From Fratercula arctica (taxonomy: Eukaryota; Chordata; Aves; Charadriiformes; Alcidae), in NCBI GenBank assembly GCA_947846985.1, contig CANTUZ010000003.1:123326626-123390625 (forward strand): 64,000 nucleotides of DNA, read 5' to 3'. Of this stretch, positions 59,491 through 64,000 are shown one piece after another. Both the position numbers and the translations under genes were made by a program. Each line of letters opens with the position of its first letter. Positions within the stretch are counted from its first letter, which is position 1. The notes beneath the pieces are model-generated. The model saw nothing but the letters and a program-made list of their open reading frames with translations, was not told the origin of the DNA and did no database searches.

Positions 59491-60153
59491 GTAAGAGTAG
59501 AATTGAGGCTGGAATCTTGGTTTCTCATATGGGTGACTAAGTAAGGGTGCTTTGAGTTCATTTCCGAAGGCACAGAGCATTAGTAGCTTTCTGTGCAGCC
59601 CTGTGGAGGTTGGGAAGCTGAGCATCGTTGTGTTGCGGGCTAAGAAGACACAGGTGGTACTTGGAAATTACTCAATTGGGCATGTAACCCCAGCCTGCTC
59701 CTCCCTGGGGCAGTGTCTGATGGAGCTTCTCTGGCGTTCCTGCCAAACAAGAGCAGTTCCGCTTCTTGCTGAACTTCCTTCTTGGTCACAAGAAACAGTA
59801 ATTAATACTACATTAAACTGATAAGTTTTTCCTTCCTGCTGTGATTCATTTTCATTCTTTGAGCGTTTGCATGATGCTTGAGAGTATGTTGGCGATTTTT
59901 CTTGCTAGCAGACTGGCATTTAAGAGCAGGATATTGCTGTGTGCAATCGTAGGGGGAGTCAGATGTTCTCTAGAGATTACGTTGCAGTAATGTAGGGTCA
60001 GAAATTTGCTTTACCGCTGACAATACTTGATCTTGGGCAAGGAGCTTACATTCTCTACCTATGTTTTCTGCTCTGACTGTCCATCTTCTTTTTCGTTATT
60101 GGTATAGCAGAGATTTATTTGCATCAGAGTATGGGATTTCTACTTCGTTCCTA
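59491..60153. other. Unique non-coding DNA
   Basis: No gene or repeat is recognised. An 89-codon open frame (59552-59821 +) has no recognisable feature. Confidence 0.5.
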
Positions 60154-60201
60154 CTCATAGAATTGCCTAGGTTGGAAGGGACCTTTCAGATCATCGAGTC
60201 C
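60154..60201 (-). mobile_element. CR1 3'-tail fragment (~48 bases)
   Basis: CTCATAGAATTGCCTAGGTT is followed by GGAAGGGACCTTTCAGATCA and TCGAGTCC. This is the GCCCAGGTTGG-type CR1 tail, as at 36447 and 43418, cut off directly after the GAGTCC core. Confidence 0.85.
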
Positions 60202-62303
60202 TCTCCCAGGCCAGTGCGTTTGTATGCGAGACAGGCTGCTTTCCACCGTCATCAACTTCTGTTTCCTCTCCCATATCCCCTCTCTGCTCTCTCCGTCCCA
60301 GTTTTAAGTTGAACTCTTGTTTCGTGGTGAATGGGCGTGAGCCAGAAGATGGCTTGCTTGGAGTTTCGTGCTATCGTGGACTTTTTTTCACTCTGCAGAG
60401 CACTCTAAAACAGGCCCATTGACTTATTTTGAGATGTAGTCTTTGAGGTTGTGTTTTAGCACTATTCCAGGTTCTGGGAAGCAGAGTCCTCCCTGCAGCC
60501 CTGGCACAGGCAGGACCAGGTTTGTCCGGAGAAGGATTTATCTTCCAGTTCCCTTCTGGAATCTGCAAAGGTGGGGTTGTCGGGAAGATTTCTCTGCACA
60601 GAGGTGTCACCAGCGCTCTCGAGTTTGAGATTTCTGTATTGAACAGCTCAGGAAGGAGGAGTTGTTTTCTCTATTGGGGGAATTCTAGAGAAGAAGTAAA
60701 GCCCCTTACACCAAAAAAACCACCAGTCTGCAGTAATTTCTTATCTGCTTTGTTTTCTTTTACTGTTGGAGAAGGGTCGAGGATTGCCAGGTTATCTGCC
60801 AGTAACCTGAAGACTATATTCTGCTTTTAAAACGCAGGCTGTTGATTAGGAATGTATCATTCGGGTTCTTCCCTGTATTTCCTGGCAACTGTTGGCAAGA
60901 TCTCTTCTTAAAATTATTTTTTGGTACTCTTTCTGAAGGTAATATCTACCAGATAAGGGCTCTGTGAAGTTGAACACTCCTACAATACTTTGATATGGTC
61001 ACCAAGACTATGAAAATGCAAAATGTGGCAATAAACTCATTTTTCGGAGCTATGTCCAGGGCGATGAGAAGGTGAATTTAGCAGGTTAGAAGTGACTTGG
61101 CTGATTCTCTTTGTTTTAGCATTACTCCATGATATCTGCCTAAGTGGGTTACGCTCTGCAAAGCAGCGGAGCGAGCCCTTGAAACAAAAGTACTTTGTCC
61201 GTGTTGGGCGATTGCCCGTCATTAAAACCCCTGACCCAAAGGATCCGGCTGGTGCAGACCTGGAGCAGCCTCCCAGGAAAGCCGGTTGCTTTCCCAGCCT
61301 TCCAAAAACAGGCTTCAAAATCGGTTAGTTTGAAATGTGCCGGGTTTTGTGTTCTTTTGTGTTCTGGTTCTGCAGCCAGCCCTGCTCCGCGGGTGGGTTT
61401 CCCAGGTCTCCGCTGGAAGCGAGCAGCCAGCGGATGCTGAAGTTGGGCTAAACAGAAGGTTCCTGCACACAGCTCCTCATAAACCACGATTTTGGGATGG
61501 GGAGAGTGTATTTAGAAAGAAACCAAGCTCACTTCATTAAAATGAAATGGTAAAACCCAAACAAACCGTAAATCTTTTGCACATCGTGAGATCCTGTCAC
61601 TGCTCTTGCCTAGCACAGGTCATTTCTCTTCCTGCAACATCAGGTGTACGGCCGGCGTACTTGCAATGCTGAGCATTTTCTTGTCGCTTAAAACATGGTC
61701 CAGGATGTTTCCTGTGGCCAGGGGAACACCAGGGGATTTTTGGTGTTTAGTGAAGGAATTTCTCAAATTCCCTGTATCTTTCCCTGCCTGTTGAGCGGGA
61801 CCATTTGGCACAGAAAATGGGTGAAGTTCTGTTAATTTTTCGTGTTGCCAAGGTGCTGCTGAACTTCTTGGGAAGGACTGTGGTTCATTGGAGTATAGAA
61901 GAAATCTTATATTGCCCTAAAGAGTTTGGTTTACGGTAGCAGAGGGAAAATGCCATAGATAGCCGAACCTAACTTTGTTTCCACCCAGTGATCTCCGGCA
62001 ATTTACATTAACAAATGCTCTTTGTGCATTTTTTCTGAATGAGTGACTTTTCCATATCAAATGGAGTTTTTATCAGTTACTGTGGCTGAGTAGGAGCAAG
62101 TTTTCCTCCATGGAAGACATGTGGGGATTTCCAGAAGTGCTGAACGTCAGGGCCTGGAGAAGTGGCTGGTGAAACCCCCATGGGCTTCAGTCAGGGCTTT
62201 GACATTTAACTCTGGAAACTGCTGTGTTGGACCTTAATGGTTGACCCTGATGTTGGTTGCCACCACCTCCCACCACTCACCAGAGGCAGAGGGGTCCAGG
62301 GGA
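60202..62303. other. Unique non-coding DNA
   Basis: No gene or repeat is recognised. Overlapping open frames of 112 (minus) and 81 codons (plus) near 61149-61487 are unrecognised. Confidence 0.55.
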
Positions 62304-62769
62304 GGATCATAGAATGGTTTGGGTTGGAAGGGATCTTAAATATCATCTATTCCAACCCCCCTGCCCTGGGCAGGGACACCTCCCACCAGCCCAGGTTGCT
62401 CCAAGCCCCGTCCAGCCTGGCCTTGAACCCCTCCAGGGATGGGGCAGCCACAGCTTCTCTGGGCAACCTGGGCCAGGGGCTCACCACCCTCACACCAAAG
62501 AATTTCTTCCTCAGATCTCATCTAAATCTCCCCTCATTCAATTAAAAACTGTTGCCCCTCGTCGTGTTGCTACGCTCCCTCATAAAGAATCCCTCCCCAT
62601 CTCTCCTGTAGGCCCCCTTCAGGTACTGGAAGGCCATTATTAGGTCTCTCTGGAACCTTCTCTTCTCCAGGCTGAACAACCCCAACTTTCTCAGCCTGTC
62701 TTCATAGGAGAGGGGCTCCAGCCCTTGGATCATCTTCGTGGCCTCCTCTGGACTTGTTCCAACAGTTGG
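62304..62769 (-). mobile_element. CR1 LINE fragment (~0.47 kb)
   Basis: GATCATAGAATGGTTTGGGT leads through TGGAAGGGATCTTAAATATC into the pol C-terminus, ending at CTCCTCTGGACTTGTTCCAA. In the minus-strand frame 62542-62895 the more ancestral residues KMIQGLEPLSYEDRLRKLGL and FSLEKRRFQRDLIMAFQYLK are readable. The part near the 3' end reads in another frame (62336-62521), so it is frameshifted. The copy is less GC-rich than the 50110 copy and keeps ancestral codons such as LIMAFQYLKGAYRRDGEGFF. The diagnostic base is T. Confidence 0.96.
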
Positions 62770-63885
62770 ATGCAGTTGGGATGGAGATGCAGCTGGAATG
62801 GGATGGGATGTCGCCTGGTTTCTCTTTGCAGCAAGATCTTCCTCCAAGTTTTGGACCATATTTACTTGACAACGTGGAAGGGGAATTTTTTGCATATTCC
62901 AAAGCCTAGGGCAAAAAAAGATTTTTTTAAATAGCTCCTTCTGTAAAATGCTTTTTATTTTATAGTGTGAGTTGTAAGTGGGGTATGTGTAGCTCTCCTC
63001 TGGCCATTATCTTCCTGGCATGCGGCAGAGCAGGGACTTGGCATGGAGGGGGGTGGGGGGGGGTTGTTAAGTGAAACGCGCTCTGGGCAAAGTCTTCTCC
63101 TGTTTTGGCACAAGAAGGCGGTGAAAAATCAGATGTATTTTTGTCATGTCGGAGTATGCTGAGTGTTTTTACTCTAATAGTTTTGCTGGATGTGCCGTTT
63201 TAAAGAGGGAGCACGGGCAGTCTTTCCTATTTGTGTTTTGAAGGCAGCGAGGTGCTTCTACAACATCTAAGCTTTTCTCGGCTTTGAGGAACGGTGAACT
63301 TGTCCTGGGATTTCACAAGGCTTTGTTCTCTGCCAAATCTGAAATTTCTTCAGGATTTAGCCCATCCTTCTTCAACTCAATTAAGGCAGCCTTTTAACCT
63401 TAACACCCACTAGCTAATTATTCAGATGCTAAAGGCGTTGGGTTGGCTTGGTTCATGGGAGTGGTGCCTTCTGCCTGTGCGTGTTGGACGAGGCTCTGCT
63501 CCATAGGGAACGTGTTCAGCGATGCTCCGGCAAGAGCATTCACCGCCGCCTCCTCCTCCTCTTCGTAGCGTCCAAGAGAGCCACAGTCTAGCACTTGAAG
63601 GTGGTGCCCAAGTCATGATGGAGAGTTTTCCAAAAAGTACTCAGTAGTATAATCCCAGTGCCAATGAAATCCAGAGAACAGGAATTAAAAATGATCGTGA
63701 GCCCTAAACTGGAGCTCTGTCCCTGGCTTGAAGAGATGGGCAGAACCAAAGGAGGCTTCGTATTGTGAAGGTTACCCAGACCAGTGGGTAAGAGAGTGTT
63801 TTCCACCATCAAATTAAATGAAAATGTCATTTTGAGTGACTGGTGGGAAAATGGGCATTCCTGAAATTACCATATGGTTGGGATT
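62770..63885. other. Unique non-coding DNA
   Basis: No gene is recognised. It includes a G-run at 63048-63063 and a (CCTCCT)-type patch near 63545-63560. Open frames are 80 codons or fewer. Confidence 0.5.
63048..63063 (+). repeat. G-rich run, possible G-quadruplex
   Basis: Six G, one T, nine G, preceded by GGA. It is a simple G-run able to form stacked quartets and is isolated. Confidence 0.6.
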
Positions 63886-64000
63886 TTTTTTCTTTTTTTT
63901 TTCCTTTCCTTTTTTTTCCCCTTTCCCCGCCCCCTTTTTTCCCCTTATTTTTCATTCTTTCCCTTTTTTCACTTTATTTTTGTTTCCCCCCCTTTTTCCA
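63886..64000. repeat. Pyrimidine-rich low-complexity tract at the window end
   Basis: Mixed T-runs and C-runs with very few purines, reaching the window edge. It may continue beyond. Such mixed homopolymer sequence is difficult to assemble, so base-level accuracy is doubtful. Confidence 0.85.

Noticed and set aside
1..64000. CRISPR arrays, bacterial operons, ribosome binding sites, integrated phage
   Set aside because: No regularly spaced repeats or compact gene arrays are present. CR1 content and composition show vertebrate nuclear DNA.
1..64000. tRNA, rRNA or endogenous retrovirus copies
   Set aside because: I saw no tRNA B-box-like GGTTCGAATCC motif, no rRNA segment and no paired LTRs or retroviral protein motifs by eye. 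A covariance-model and repeat-library search would be needed for certainty.

Overview
The window reads as nuclear DNA from a bird. The main evidence is 21 fragments of the CR1 (chicken repeat 1) non-LTR retrotransposon. They carry the typical avian 3' end: a GGTTGGAAGGGACCTT-type block running into short ATTCTATGA-like repeats, with no poly(A) tail. By my hand-drawn boundaries CR1 covers about 4.9 kb, or 7.7% of the window. I recognise no SINE, LTR element, satellite, bacterial operon, rRNA or tRNA. Crocodilians and turtles also carry CR1, so 'bird' is a strong inference rather than proof. I could not place the species or the locus.

I find no complete protein-coding gene. Outside CR1, open frames stay at about 165 codons or fewer, often overlap on both strands, and show no family I recognise. 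The two longest open frames (300 codons at 50032-50934 + and 263 codons at 16523-17314 -) are the antisense strands of GC-rich CR1 copies. The window is best read as intron or intergenic DNA.

Layout. 1-4.9 kb: unique AT-rich DNA with homopolymers. 4.9-5.2 kb: CR1. 5.2-16.6 kb: unique DNA with a small CpG-rich spot near 6.2-6.4 kb that holds a possible first exon. 16.6-24.8 kb: four CR1 pieces in unique DNA. 24.8-36.4 kb: mostly unique, with two short CR1 tails. 36.4-43.6 kb: seven short CR1 3' ends, including an inverted pair. 43.6-49.7 kb: unique DNA with a candidate 5'-UTR/start exon (44438-44606), a weaker candidate exon (47047-47138) and one CR1. 49.7-53.9 kb: the longest CR1 copies, which keep broken parts of the reverse-transcriptase ORF C-terminus. 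53.9-59.0 kb: no CR1, with AT-rich stretches that look like conserved non-coding or enhancer DNA, best at 54.36-55.2 kb. 59.0-62.8 kb: three more CR1 pieces. 62.8-64.0 kb: unique DNA ending in a pyrimidine-rich tract.

The CR1 copies fall into several 3'-end types, so the locus records more than one wave of insertion. One GC-rich type dominates and splits into two groups at a diagnostic base. Fifteen copies lie in minus orientation and six in plus. Nothing in the window forms an obvious multi-gene system. The items most worth checking are the two candidate exons and the enhancer-like blocks.
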